64,000 nt of DNA from an uncultured Christensenella sp. (GCA_910577055.1 CAJTKX010000001.1:62001-126000), one strand, 5' to 3'. Counted from the stretch's first letter, positions 1-8,913 are shown. Notes: a model not told the origin generated them from the letters alone. Made by a program: numbers and translations.

Positions 1-1482
1 CTGTATGAAAGTATGGGTTTTGTTCAGGGAAATTGGCAAAACTACGTTATGCTTTTAATTTCTTTCATACTGATGTACCTTGCCGTAGTCAAAAAATTTG
101 AGCCTATGCTCTTATTGCCGATAGCTTTCGGTATGTTTTTAATAAATATTCCCGGCGCGGAGGCTGTTTTGTGGGGTAAATATGAAACTCCCGCAGAATT
201 AGCTTTGGGAACTCAAGGGTCTGTCGAGAACGTCGGTGTCTACTCGTTAATCGGTTCTTCGGAAAAGGTTCGGATTTTTATTCGCGAAGGGTATCTTTCG
301 GTAGGAGCAGATAATGTAGGGATAGTCAACTATTTCGCTTCGTTTGACGACTTAAAGAACGGCGTAGTTTCTCAGATGTCGGCAGACAGCTTCAATACGC
401 TATATTCGTTGAGCGGATACATTCAAGGTAACGTAATTGACGGCGTAACCGAATTTACAAGCAATGCCATTGTAATCGACCACGCATACGAGGCGGTAAC
501 AAGCAGAGGGCTTTTGTGGTATCTGTACTTCGGCGTAGATAAAGTTATTTATCCGCCGCTAATCTTCCTTGGGATTGGAGCGATGACGGACTTCGGGCCG
601 TTGATTGCAAATCCAAAAAGTATGCTTATCGGCGCGGGCGCGCAACTCGGCATTTTTGTTGCGTTCATTCTTGCGTCTTTCCTCGGCTTATCGGTTGCGG
701 CGGCGGCATCTATTGCAATTATAGGCGGTGCAGACGGACCTACGGCGATAATGGTAACTTCCAAGCTTGCCTCCGATTACGTTCCGACGATAGCCATTGC
801 GGCTTACTCGTATATGGCGTTGATACCCATAATTCAAAAGCCGCTTATGCGCGCTTTGACGACCAAAAAGGAGAGGGCTATAAGAATGAAACCTCTCCGC
901 CAAGTCAGTAAAATAGAAAAAATCTTATTCCCGATAATTGTTACGCTTGTCGTCGGCATAATTCTCCCGGACAGTATTGCACTTTTAGGTATGTTAATGC
1001 TTGGTAATCTGTTCAAAGAGAGCGGGGTTGTTGACAGACTTTCGACCCAAGCGCAGAACGGTTTGATGAATACAATTACGATTTTCCTTGGCATCGCCGT
1101 AGGCAGCAAAGCAAAAGGTGAGATATTTTTAAGCCTAGAAACGCTTGAAATTATCGGAATCGGACTGCTTGCGTTCGTAATAGGTACGATAGGCGGCTTG
1201 CTTGTGGCAAAATTAATGTGTAAGATAACCAAAGGTCAAATTAACCCGCTTATAGGCTCTGCGGGAGTATCGGCAGTTCCTATGGCGGCGAGAATTTCTG
1301 AGGACGTCGGACGAGAATACGACCCTCAAAACCATTTGCTTATGCACGCTATGGGACCCAACGTTGCGGGAGTAATAGGCTCGGCAATAGCCGCGGGCGT
1401 GCTACTTGCTTGCTTTGGCGGATATGTTGACGGTACCGCATCGGAAGCTGTAACCGCCGTACTGAATACTGTTATGGCATAA
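1..1482 (+). CDS. oadB: Na+-translocating decarboxylase beta subunit (partial at window edge)
   Basis: Membrane subunit that couples decarboxylation of oxaloacetate (or a related acid) to Na+ export. The hallmark GGADGPTAI near residue 240 and GPNVAGVIGSAIAAG near the C-terminus are intact; in the Klebsiella protein these hold the Na+ site (Asp203, Asn373). The rest is a string of hydrophobic helices. The frame is open to base 1 (LYES precedes the first ATG at 13), and no ribosome site is visible before that ATG, so the true start probably lies upstream. At about 490 residues it is longer than the usual 375-435, because the segment between the first helix pair and the conserved FPPLIFLG-like helix (about residues 50-170) is much enlarged and hydrophilic. 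The carboxyltransferase subunit follows 15 bases later. Confidence 0.93.
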   Translation: MYESMGFVQGNWQNYVMLLISFILMYLAVVKKFEPMLLLPIAFGMFLINIPGAEAVLWGKYETPAELALGTQGSVENVGVYSLIGSSEKVRIFIREGYLSVGADNVGIVNYFASFDDLKNGVVSQMSADSFNTLYSLSGYIQGNVIDGVTEFTSNAIVIDHAYEAVTSRGLLWYLYFGVDKVIYPPLIFLGIGAMTDFGPLIANPKSMLIGAGAQLGIFVAFILASFLGLSVAAAASIAIIGGADGPTAIMVTSKLASDYVPTIAIAAYSYMALIPIIQKPLMRALTTKKERAIRMKPLRQVSKIEKILFPIIVTLVVGIILPDSIALLGMLMLGNLFKESGVVDRLSTQAQNGLMNTITIFLGIAVGSKAKGEIFLSLETLEIIGIGLLAFVIGTIGGLLVAKLMCKITKGQINPLIGSAGVSAVPMAARISEDVGREYDPQNHLLMHAMGPNVAGVIGSAIAAGVLLACFGGYVDGTASEAVTAVLNTVMA

Positions 1483-1497
1483 AAATAAGGTGATTTT

Positions 1498-2919
1498 ATG
1501 AAAAAAGTCTTAATTACTGATACAATTTTGCGCGACGCGCACCAATCGCACGCCGCAACTCGTATGAGATTTGACGAAATGGAGCCGATGCTTCCTTTGT
1601 TGGACGACGTCGGATACTATTCGCTCGAAGCGTGGGGTGGCGCGACGTTCGACAGCTGTTTAAGGTTTTTGAACGAGGACCCTTGGGATAGGCTCAGAAA
1701 CCTCAAAAAATATTTAAAAAAGACGCCTATACAAATGCTGCTCCGCGGACAGAACCTATTGGGTTACCGTCATTATGCGGACGACGTTGTTGAAAAATTT
1801 ATTGAAAAATCAATTGAAAACGGCGTGGGTGTGGTAAGGCTTTTCGATGCATTGAACGACCCTAGAAACCTTGAAGCAAGCGTTAAAGCTATTAAAAAAT
1901 ACGGTAAAGGCGGCAAATGCGTGTGCGAATGTGCAATTTCCTACACGACAAGCCCCGTCCATACAACCGAATATTTCGTAAAGCTTGCAAAACAGTTTGA
2001 GGATATGGGCGCCGATAATATCTGTATAAAGGATATGGCGAACCTTTTGTTGCCGTTTACCGCATACGAGCTTGTAAAAGAATTAAAAAGCGAACTGCGC
2101 CCCGAAACCAAAGTGCACTTGCACACTCACAACACGACGGGCACGGGCGATATGATTTATCTTATGGCAATTCAAGCGGGGGTTGATATTGTTGACTGCG
2201 CGCTTTCGCCACTTGGAAACGGTACTTCCAACCCCGCAACCGAGCCGCTTGTCGCAACGTTAAAAGGAACGGAGTACGATACGGGCATAGAAATCGAACA
2301 ACTTCTTCCCGCCGTAACTCATTTTAATAAGGTTGCGGCAAGACTTGAAAAGGACGGCTTCTTAAATCCCAAGGTAAGGCGCGTAGATATAAATACGCTT
2401 TTATATCAAGTTCCGGGCGGAATGCTTTCAAACCTTATGAACCAACTTAAACAAGCCGGTAAAGAGGAAAAGCTGACCGAATGTCTTGCCGAAGTTCCCA
2501 AAGTAAGAAAAGACTGCGGATATCCGCCGCTTGTTACGCCTTCAAGCCAAATTGTCGGCACACAAGCCGTTTGGAATGTGCTTTTAGGCAGATATAAGAC
2601 CATTACGGCGCAGTTTAAAGATTTAATGCTTGGTAAATACGGTGCGGTTTTAGGTGAAAAGAACCCCGAAATTGTTAAAACTTGCCAAAAAGACGGAGAA
2701 AAGATTATTACTTGCCGCCCCGCGGATTTAATTGAAAACGAAATGCATACGCTTACCGAGAAAGTTAAAAACGACGGTTTCTATAAGCAAGAAGAGGACG
2801 TTCTTTCGTATGCGTTGTTCCCCGAGGTTGCTACTAACTTCTTCAAATGGAGAAAGGCAAAAGATACGGGCATTGACAGCGATTTAGCTGCTAACCCCAA
2901 TAAAGTTTATCCCGTATAA
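1498..2919 (+). CDS. oadA: Oxaloacetate decarboxylase alpha (carboxyltransferase) subunit
   Basis: Transfers the carboxyl group from oxaloacetate to biotin, feeding the Na+ pump encoded just upstream. The family signature RDAHQS (12-17), the catalytic Lys178 in CIKDMANLL, and the metal ligands His207 and His209 in HLHTHN are visible, so this is a DRE-TIM-barrel carboxyltransferase. At 473 residues the protein stops after the carboxyltransferase and PYC-OADA conserved domains and has no biotinyl-lysine (MKM) domain. Biotin must be carried on a separate small subunit, presumably encoded left of the window. The start has an AAGGTG ribosome site 7 bases upstream. The pyruvate carboxylase B subunit is related, but the beta-subunit neighbour favours the decarboxylase. 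Confidence 0.92.
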   Translation: MKKVLITDTILRDAHQSHAATRMRFDEMEPMLPLLDDVGYYSLEAWGGATFDSCLRFLNEDPWDRLRNLKKYLKKTPIQMLLRGQNLLGYRHYADDVVEKFIEKSIENGVGVVRLFDALNDPRNLEASVKAIKKYGKGGKCVCECAISYTTSPVHTTEYFVKLAKQFEDMGADNICIKDMANLLLPFTAYELVKELKSELRPETKVHLHTHNTTGTGDMIYLMAIQAGVDIVDCALSPLGNGTSNPATEPLVATLKGTEYDTGIEIEQLLPAVTHFNKVAARLEKDGFLNPKVRRVDINTLLYQVPGGMLSNLMNQLKQAGKEEKLTECLAEVPKVRKDCGYPPLVTPSSQIVGTQAVWNVLLGRYKTITAQFKDLMLGKYGAVLGEKNPEIVKTCQKDGEKIITCRPADLIENEMHTLTEKVKNDGFYKQEEDVLSYALFPEVATNFFKWRKAKDTGIDSDLAANPNKVYPV

Positions 2920-2928
2920 AAATAAAAA

Positions 2929-2959
2929 ACGGCGTGGACTTAATTTAAGTTCACGCCGT
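2929..2959 (+). terminator. Strong hairpin after oadA
   Basis: Arms ACGGCGTGGACTTAA and TTAAGTTCACGCCGT pair over 15 bases with one G-T pair and almost no loop. No proper T-run follows, only AAGGTTTATT, and the next gene starts 12 bases later. It may be a leaky terminator or an mRNA processing or stability hairpin. The AAGG after it serves as ribosome site for the next gene. Confidence 0.55.
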
Positions 2960-2970
2960 AAGGTTTATTA

Positions 2971-4197
2971 ATGAGTAAAGTTGCTGTAATAGGTGCGGGC
3001 GCGGCGGGGCTTATCGCCGCGTATTTTGCAGCCAAAAACGGAAATGAAGTTACCGTATTTGAAAAGAATGAAAAAAGCGGTAAAAAAATTTATATAACGG
3101 GAAAAGGAAGATGCAACGTCACGCACGATTGTTCGCCGGAAGAATTTCTTGAAAACGTTGTATCTAATCCTAAGTTTTTGACGGGGGCAGTCTATGCTTT
3201 TTCTCCGTCAAAGTGCGTGCAGTTTTTCGAGGACGGCGGTTTAAAGCTGAAACTCGAACGCGGAGCAAGATATTTTCCCGTATCGAACAAGGCAAGCGAC
3301 GTTACTCGTTGTCTTGAAAATTATTGCAAAAACGCGGGCGTTACATTCAATTTTGGCGAAAAAGTGCTAAATATTAGCGTTTTGCATAGTATTATGTCAG
3401 ACATAACCACAACAAAAAGCAAATATTATTTCAACAAAGCAATAGTTTGTACGGGCGGATTAAGTTACCCGTCGACGGGTTCCACGGGCGACGGATACGA
3501 GTTTGCAAAAGCGGCGGGACACAAAATAGTTCCATTAAAACAAGGGCTTTGCGGCTTAAATTTAAAGGGTGATTTTTATAAGTCCTTGCAAGGGTTAACT
3601 TTAAAAAACGTAAATTTATCGGTATATAACGGCGATAAGTTTGTAAAAAGCTTTTTCGGAGAGATGCTTTTTACACATTTCGGAATTTCCGGCCCTATTG
3701 TTTTGTCCGCTTCGAGCCTTATAAATAGACTTGATTTGAAGCAAGTTAAACTCATTTTGGACTTTAAGCCCGCTTTAAACGCCGAGCAGCTTGATAAACG
3801 TCTTTTAAGAGACTTCGAAACCTACAAAAATAAGGCAATTTCAAACTGTTTAAAGGAGTTGTTGCCAATTGCGCTTATTCCCGAAGTGCTGAAAAGGAGT
3901 GGAATTAGGCCCGAAATTCAAGTAAATTCGGTTACTAAGGCGCAAAGACTAAGTTTATTGACAACTGTCAAAAATTTTGATATGATTGTTGCGTCTTTAA
4001 GAGACTTTTCAGAGGCGATAATCACTTGCGGCGGTGTTGCCGTAAACGAAATTAACCCAAAAACCATGGAGAGTAAGCTTGTAAAAGGGCTGTATTTTTG
4101 CGGCGAAGTGCTTGATTTGGACGCTTTTACGGGCGGTTACAACTTGCAAATTGCATTTTCTACGGGCTACGCTGCGGGGAATGCAATAAAGGACTAA
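2971..4197 (+). CDS. HI0933-family (BaiN/YhiN-type) FAD-dependent oxidoreductase
   Basis: A 408-residue flavoprotein of the HI0933 family (NAD(P)/FAD-dependent oxidoreductase). The dinucleotide-binding motif GAGAAGLIAA is at residues 8-17, followed by the family-typical KNEKSGKKIYITGKGRCNVT stretch. A second FAD-contact region, GLYFCGEVLDLDAFTGGYN, lies near the C-terminus. The cellular substrate of most members is unknown; a few, such as clostridial BaiN, reduce bile-acid intermediates, but nothing here points to that. In Clostridia this gene often heads the aroH-cmk-plsC-ispH/rpsA run, which is the order seen here. Start ATG follows AAGG at 2960-2963. Confidence 0.88.
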   Translation: MSKVAVIGAGAAGLIAAYFAAKNGNEVTVFEKNEKSGKKIYITGKGRCNVTHDCSPEEFLENVVSNPKFLTGAVYAFSPSKCVQFFEDGGLKLKLERGARYFPVSNKASDVTRCLENYCKNAGVTFNFGEKVLNISVLHSIMSDITTTKSKYYFNKAIVCTGGLSYPSTGSTGDGYEFAKAAGHKIVPLKQGLCGLNLKGDFYKSLQGLTLKNVNLSVYNGDKFVKSFFGEMLFTHFGISGPIVLSASSLINRLDLKQVKLILDFKPALNAEQLDKRLLRDFETYKNKAISNCLKELLPIALIPEVLKRSGIRPEIQVNSVTKAQRLSLLTTVKNFDMIVASLRDFSEAIITCGGVAVNEINPKTMESKLVKGLYFCGEVLDLDAFTGGYNLQIAFSTGYAAGNAIKD

Positions 4198-4200
4198 CTT

Positions 4201-5208
4201 ATGAAAGCTATAAGAGGTGCTACGACTGTCGACAACGACGAGGCGGAGGAAATAAGAAAGAGTGTTAAAGAGCTTTTGACCGAGATAAAAGTTCAAAATG
4301 CTTTAAAAGACGAAGAAATTACGTTCATTTTGTTCTCTACAACGGATGATTTGCATTCTTTTCACCCCGCAAAAGCGGCGAGAGAGGCGGGGTTTTTCGT
4401 TGCGCCGTTGTTTGCTGCGGTTGAGCCGGAAATTGACGGCGCGCTTAAAAAATGTATACGGGTAATGGTTCTTACTGAAAGCGATAATGTGCCCAAACAT
4501 ATATATCTGAGGGGAGCTAAGGTATTGCGGCGTGATTTGACAAATATTATAAATATAGCGCTTGACGGACCCGCGGGCAGCGGCAAAAGCACAGTTTCTA
4601 AATTGGTTGCGAAAAGACTGAATATTCTATGCCTCGATACGGGTGCAATGTACCGCGCTTGCGCGCTTAAGTGTCTGCAACAAAATGTTAAACCTACCGA
4701 TGAAAAGGCTGTAAATAAGCTAATTTCGTCAATAAATATTACGGTTAAGCATGAAAACGGCGTTCAGCGCACTTTGCTTGACGGTAAAGACGTTTCCGAA
4801 GAAATAAGAAAGCCCGAAATTTCGATGCATGCTTCAACGGTTTCGGCTCTGGAGTGCGTTCGCACCAAAATGGTTGAGCTTCAACGGCAAATTGCAACGA
4901 AAACCTCTTGCGTTTTAGACGGCAGAGATATTGGCACAAACGTATTACCGAACGCGCATTTTAAGTTCTTTTTGACGGCAAGCCCCGAAGTGCGCGCGAA
5001 ACGTCGTGCGGAAGAGAATCTGCAAAAAGGCTTTAATACGCCCTATGAAGAGGTGCTTGCCGAAGTCATAAAAAGAGATAATCAAGACACGACAAGGAAG
5101 ATTGCTCCGTTAAAGCAAGCCGCCGACGCAGTTTTAATAGACTCTTCGAATATGTCGATAGAACAAGTGGTTGACTTCATTTTAAATAAAATACAGGAAA
5201 AAATATAA
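4201..5208 (+). CDS. aroH-cmk: Chorismate mutase (AroH type) - cytidylate kinase fusion
   Basis: A single 335-residue frame joins two enzymes. Residues 1-114 are an AroH-class chorismate mutase: Arg5 in IRGATTV, Glu75/Glu77, Arg87 in KKCIRVM and Tyr102 match the active site of Bacillus AroH (Arg7, Glu78, Arg90, Tyr108). Residues 116-335 are CMP/dCMP kinase: P-loop GPAGSGKS (123-130), then LDTGAMYRA and LDGRDIGT. The domains meet without a linker at RRDLT/NIINIALDGP. No stop or frameshift separates them, and no well-spaced ribosome site precedes the junction; only an unsupported in-frame TTG occurs at 4537. Known relatives encode them as adjacent genes. It starts 3 bases after the upstream stop with AAAGGA before the ATG and overlaps plsC by one base. 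Confidence 0.9.
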   Translation: MKAIRGATTVDNDEAEEIRKSVKELLTEIKVQNALKDEEITFILFSTTDDLHSFHPAKAAREAGFFVAPLFAAVEPEIDGALKKCIRVMVLTESDNVPKHIYLRGAKVLRRDLTNIINIALDGPAGSGKSTVSKLVAKRLNILCLDTGAMYRACALKCLQQNVKPTDEKAVNKLISSINITVKHENGVQRTLLDGKDVSEEIRKPEISMHASTVSALECVRTKMVELQRQIATKTSCVLDGRDIGTNVLPNAHFKFFLTASPEVRAKRRAEENLQKGFNTPYEEVLAEVIKRDNQDTTRKIAPLKQAADAVLIDSSNMSIEQVVDFILNKIQEKI

Positions 5209-5870
5209 TGGCGGAAGAAAAGAATACCCCCAAAAAGCACAAGCTTACAAAACTTGAAAAATGGTTCAGAACTCTTCGCCGGTTCTACCTTAGCGTAAGT
5301 TGGTTTTTGTTACCGTATAAAAAATACGGTTGCACGCAAAAATTTAACGATAGATCTTATATAATCGTTGCAAATCACAAAAGTGTGTTGGATGTAATTC
5401 CGCCCGTGTTTGTAACCGACAAGCCCGTTCATTTTATGGCTAAAAAAGAGCTGTTTGAAAAGGGTATCGGAAAATGGTTTACGAAGAAGTGCGAGTGTAT
5501 CCCCGTAAGCCGCGACGGTTCGGACGTGCGCGCAATTATGCAAGCGATGAAATATCTTAAAGAAGGGTCTGTCGTCTGCATTTTTCCCGAAGGAACAAGG
5601 AATAAGACGGAAGAAGTGTTTTTGCCGTTTAAAAGCGGCGCGGCTGCGCTATCGATAAAAACAAGAACTCCGATAATTCCAATAGTTCAAGTCAAAAAAA
5701 TCAAATTGTTTAGGAAAATCAGGTTTTATTGCGGAGAGCCGTTCGAGCTGACCGAGTTTTACGGAACAAAGCTTACGCAAGAAGATATAGATAGGGCGGA
5801 CGAGGTCCTTTTACAAAAAATGACCGAGCTGTATTGCGAGCTTGAAAATCAAACGGTAAAAAAGAAATAA
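5208..5870 (+). CDS. plsC: 1-acyl-sn-glycerol-3-phosphate acyltransferase
   Basis: Adds the second acyl chain during phosphatidic acid synthesis at the membrane. The catalytic HX4D box is NHKSVLD (His57, Asp62), and the glycerol-3-phosphate-binding FPEGTRNKT motif is near residue 127. A basic amphipathic N-terminus followed by a short hydrophobic segment (about 26-38) suits membrane association. At 220 residues it has normal family length. The ATG overlaps the stop of the aroH-cmk gene (TAATG), and its own stop overlaps the next start in the same way, so the run is translationally coupled. The order cmk-plsC-ispH/S1 is common in Clostridia. Confidence 0.9.
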   Translation: MAEEKNTPKKHKLTKLEKWFRTLRRFYLSVSWFLLPYKKYGCTQKFNDRSYIIVANHKSVLDVIPPVFVTDKPVHFMAKKELFEKGIGKWFTKKCECIPVSRDGSDVRAIMQAMKYLKEGSVVCIFPEGTRNKTEEVFLPFKSGAAALSIKTRTPIIPIVQVKKIKLFRKIRFYCGEPFELTEFYGTKLTQEDIDRADEVLLQKMTELYCELENQTVKKK

Positions 5871-7960
5871 TGGAAGTAATACTTGCTAAGCACAGCGGTT
5901 TTTGTAAGGGCGTAAAGTATGCGGTTGACACAGTTATGGCGCTCGATGCTAAAAATACGTTCGTTTTGGGCGAAATAATTCACAACGCCAATGTTGTTAA
6001 AGCCATAGAGGAAAAGGGACTGAAAACCGTTGAGGGGCTTGATGAAGTTCCGGACGGAGCAACGGTTGTTTTTCGTTCGCACGGCGTACCGGAAAACTTT
6101 TACGAAATCTGCCGCGAAAGAAATATCAAGGTTATCGACTGTACTTGCGGCTTTGTAAGAAAGACGCAGAAGATAGTTAAAGAGCAGTTTGCACAAGGTA
6201 AGCATATTGTCATTGTCGGCGAAAACGCCCACCCCGAGGTTTTGGGGCTTCTCGGTTGGTGTGAAAATAGCGCAACCGTAGTCAATTCGCCCGACGCGGA
6301 TTTTTCTTCTTTTAACCGAAAAGAGCTGTGTGTGGTGTGTCAAACTACGTTTTCAGCGCAAAAATTTGAAAAAATTATAAAAAATATTGAAAAAGTCTGT
6401 GAAAAAACAGTTGCTGTTTTCAAGACGATTTGTTATACTACTATAGAGCGGCAGAACGAGGTTGAGGACCTTGCTAAAAAGTGCGACGCAATGGTGGTTG
6501 TGGGCGGTTTGAACAGCAGCAACACCAACAAGTTGTACGAGCTTGCCGCAAAATATTGTAACAGCGTATTCAGACTTTCTTCTGCGGAAAGTTTAGATAT
6601 AAATAAAATAATTAATTTTAAAAGTGTAGGTATTGTTTCCGGGGCGTCGACTCCGAATGAGCAAACCCGGGAGGTTCTTTTAAAGATGGCAGAAAACACA
6701 GAAGTTAAGGCAACTAACCCCATGGACGAGGTTGTTGCTAAAATGGACAGCGAATCGAAGTACAAGAAAGGTCAAATCGTTCACGCAACTATTTCACAAG
6801 CAACGAACGACGGACTCGAAGTGCTGCTTCCCAGCGCGAAGAAAGAAGTTGCTTTAAGCAAGGATGAGCTTGATTGCGAAGCTTACAACTTGGTTGATTA
6901 CCTTGCAAAAATCGGCGACCCTATCGATTTGATTGTCGTTGGGCTTAATCCCTTGAAATTATCTCAAAAGATGATTAAGACCTTGCAGCAAGAGGAGGCT
7001 TTAAGTGCCGAAATCGAAGGCGGAAAAGAATTCTCCGTTGTCTGCACTGGTTCAAACAAGGGCGGTTTGGTAGCTCAATTCGGTACTTATTCCGTTTTCG
7101 TTCCCGCAAAGGAAATTCGTCCCGGTTTCGTTAAAGATTTGGCTAAGTACGAAGGTAAAACTTTAAGACTTCGCGCTATCGAAATCAAAAAGAACGGACA
7201 TAAGAAAGAAATTATCGCATCTCAACGCGTTATTTTACAAGAAGAGCGCGACGCAAGGGACGCTGCAAGACTTGCAAGCGAAGAAGAATTCTTTTCAAGC
7301 ATTACCGTCGGCGACATTGTTGAAGGTAAAGTAGAAAGAGCGACCAACTTCGGCGCATTTGTATCGGTAGGCGGCTTTGATTGCCTTGCTCATATTTCCG
7401 ATTTAAGTTGGACGGGCGTTGAAAACGTAACAGACGTTCTTGAAATCGGCAAAACCTATCAATTCATTATCCTTAAAATAGATAACGAGCACAAGAAAGT
7501 TTCCATCGGCTACAAGCAGCTTCAACCCCAACCTTGGGATTTGGCTGATGGCAAGTACAACGTAGGCGACGTTGTTCACGGTAAAGTCGTAAGGATAGTT
7601 CCTTTCGGCGTATTCGTCGAGGTTGAAAAGGGAATTGACGGTTTAGTTCACGTTTCCCAAATTACTCACGAAAGAATCGAAACGCCTTCAACAGTTCTCA
7701 ACGTTGGCGATGAAATCGACGCGAAAATCGTTGCGGTTGATTGCGAAACAAGAAAAATGAACCTTTCGATAAAAGCTCTTCTTCCCGAAGGTGAAAAGAG
7801 AAAACCTCACTCGGAAGAAAACGGCGAGGACGCGCCTAAGAAAGGCGGGCGCGCTCCCAGAAAAGTTTCTCACGATGATGAGCTTTCTACTTGGAACGAA
7901 GGCAGCATCGGCGGTACGTCGATTGCGGACCTTCTTGCAAGCGCAAAAAACAATAAGTAA
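5870..7960 (+). CDS. ispH-rpsA: IspH (HMBPP reductase) - ribosomal protein S1 fusion
   Basis: Residues 1 to about 280 are 4-hydroxy-3-methylbut-2-enyl diphosphate reductase, the last step of the MEP isoprenoid pathway. The three [4Fe-4S] cysteines lie in SGFCKG (Cys12), IDCTCGFV and KTICYTT, with the substrate motif NSSNTNKL and then SGASTPNEQ. From about residue 300 four S1-type OB domains follow; the first two are degenerate and the last two canonical (GAFVSVGGFDCLAHIS, GVFVEVEKGIDGLVHVS). A charged tail of about 60 residues ends the protein. This fusion is well known in Clostridia. The gene overlaps plsC by one base and ends just before a clear terminator. Confidence 0.93.
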   Translation: MEVILAKHSGFCKGVKYAVDTVMALDAKNTFVLGEIIHNANVVKAIEEKGLKTVEGLDEVPDGATVVFRSHGVPENFYEICRERNIKVIDCTCGFVRKTQKIVKEQFAQGKHIVIVGENAHPEVLGLLGWCENSATVVNSPDADFSSFNRKELCVVCQTTFSAQKFEKIIKNIEKVCEKTVAVFKTICYTTIERQNEVEDLAKKCDAMVVVGGLNSSNTNKLYELAAKYCNSVFRLSSAESLDINKIINFKSVGIVSGASTPNEQTREVLLKMAENTEVKATNPMDEVVAKMDSESKYKKGQIVHATISQATNDGLEVLLPSAKKEVALSKDELDCEAYNLVDYLAKIGDPIDLIVVGLNPLKLSQKMIKTLQQEEALSAEIEGGKEFSVVCTGSNKGGLVAQFGTYSVFVPAKEIRPGFVKDLAKYEGKTLRLRAIEIKKNGHKKEIIASQRVILQEERDARDAARLASEEEFFSSITVGDIVEGKVERATNFGAFVSVGGFDCLAHISDLSWTGVENVTDVLEIGKTYQFIILKIDNEHKKVSIGYKQLQPQPWDLADGKYNVGDVVHGKVVRIVPFGVFVEVEKGIDGLVHVSQITHERIETPSTVLNVGDEIDAKIVAVDCETRKMNLSIKALLPEGEKRKPHSEENGEDAPKKGGRAPRKVSHDDELSTWNEGSIGGTSIADLLASAKNNK

Positions 7961-7969
7961 TTAAATTTT

Positions 7970-7999
7970 GGCGGAGAAATTTTCTCCGCCTATTTTTTT
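7970..7999 (+). terminator. Rho-independent terminator after ispH-rpsA
   Basis: GGCGGAGAA and TTCTCCGCC form a perfect 9-bp stem with a 3-base loop, followed by TATTTTTTT. It closes the operon that began at 2971. Confidence 0.9.
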
Positions 8000-8025
8000 G
8001 CATTTTTTTAGTATTGTGTTATACT
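7997..8025 (+). promoter_or_regulatory. Extended -10 promoter, leaderless start
   Basis: TG at 8017-8018, one base, then TATACT at 8020-8025 make an extended -10 element; a weak -35-like TTTGCA sits 17 bases upstream at 7997-8002. The predicted transcript start falls at about 8031-8033, at the GTG start codon itself, leaving no room for a ribosome-binding site. Confidence 0.6.
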
Positions 8026-8032
8026 TAAATAT

Positions 8033-8899
8033 GTGAAAAAGAAAACTACGGTAACGATAATATCGATAATAATATCAGCCTTAGCCATTTTGTCGGTTCT
8101 ATGCGGTTTATATCTGCGTTGTGAAAACACAAAATTGCAAGTTAGCTCTTACGATATTGTAAACGGGAAAATACCTTGTGATTTTAACAATTATAAGATA
8201 GTGCAAGTATCAGACTTCCACAATACGAAATCTAAAACTTTAACATATGATTTAATCAAGCAAATCGAAAATCTGAATCCTAATATAATAGTTTTAACAG
8301 GTGATTTAATCGATTCGAATAAAACCGATATTGCCGTTGCTATAGACCTTGTAAAGCAAATTAAAGGAATTGCGCCTATTTATTTTATTTCAGGCAATCA
8401 TGAAGCAAAAATCAAGAGTTATTCAAGCGTAAAAGAAAAATTGGAAGAAAACGGAGTTTTCATTTTAGATAATAAGGTTGAAGCATTTAAAATTAACGGC
8501 TCTGAAATAAATCTGATAGGAATAGACGACCCTCAAATGGCGTCTGAAAGTTCAGTCTCTGAGGCATTGATTGCAAAAACAGAATTAGAAACTGTAAGAT
8601 ACAATAAAAACAACTATTCTATATTATTATCTCACCGCCCCGAACTGATAAACGTTTACGCGGAATACGAAATGGATTTGGTGCTTTCGGGGCACGCACA
8701 CGGCGGGCAAATAAGGTTGCCTTTTATAGGCGGAATAGTTGCACCTAACCAAGGGCTGTTTCCAAAATATACGGCAGGAATATATGAAAATAATAAAACG
8801 ACAATGGTAGTAAGTCGCGGTATAGGAAACAGCATTTTACCGTTCAGAATCAATAACCGCCCGGAATTAGTAAATATAACTTTAAAAACTTCGCAATAA
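8033..8899 (+). CDS. Membrane-anchored metallophosphoesterase (YkuE-like)
   Basis: A calcineurin-like phosphoesterase of 288 residues with an N-terminal membrane helix (about 7-28), so the active site probably faces outward. The dimetal ligands are all present: DFH (61-63), GDLID (90-94), GNHE (121-124), His201 and GHAHGG (220-225). Relatives include YkuE and the UDP-2,3-diacylglucosamine hydrolase-like group; the substrate here is unknown. The GTG at 8033 is the only start that keeps the helix, because the ATG two bases earlier runs straight into a stop. No ribosome site is present; see the promoter entry. It stands alone between two terminators. Confidence 0.87.
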   Translation: MKKKTTVTIISIIISALAILSVLCGLYLRCENTKLQVSSYDIVNGKIPCDFNNYKIVQVSDFHNTKSKTLTYDLIKQIENLNPNIIVLTGDLIDSNKTDIAVAIDLVKQIKGIAPIYFISGNHEAKIKSYSSVKEKLEENGVFILDNKVEAFKINGSEINLIGIDDPQMASESSVSEALIAKTELETVRYNKNNYSILLSHRPELINVYAEYEMDLVLSGHAHGGQIRLPFIGGIVAPNQGLFPKYTAGIYENNKTTMVVSRGIGNSILPFRINNRPELVNITLKTSQ

Positions 8900-8913
8900 A
8901 GCGAAGTTTTTTT
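8885..8913 (+). terminator. Terminator overlapping the metallophosphoesterase stop
   Basis: AAAACTTCGC and GCGAAGTTTT form a 10-bp stem around AATAAA, with a run of T to 8913. The hairpin includes the stop codon of the preceding gene. Confidence 0.88.

Noticed and set aside
4537..5208. Separate cmk gene starting at an internal TTG
   Set aside because: The AAGG upstream is 14 bases away and the frame is continuous with aroH; a true fusion explains the sequence better.
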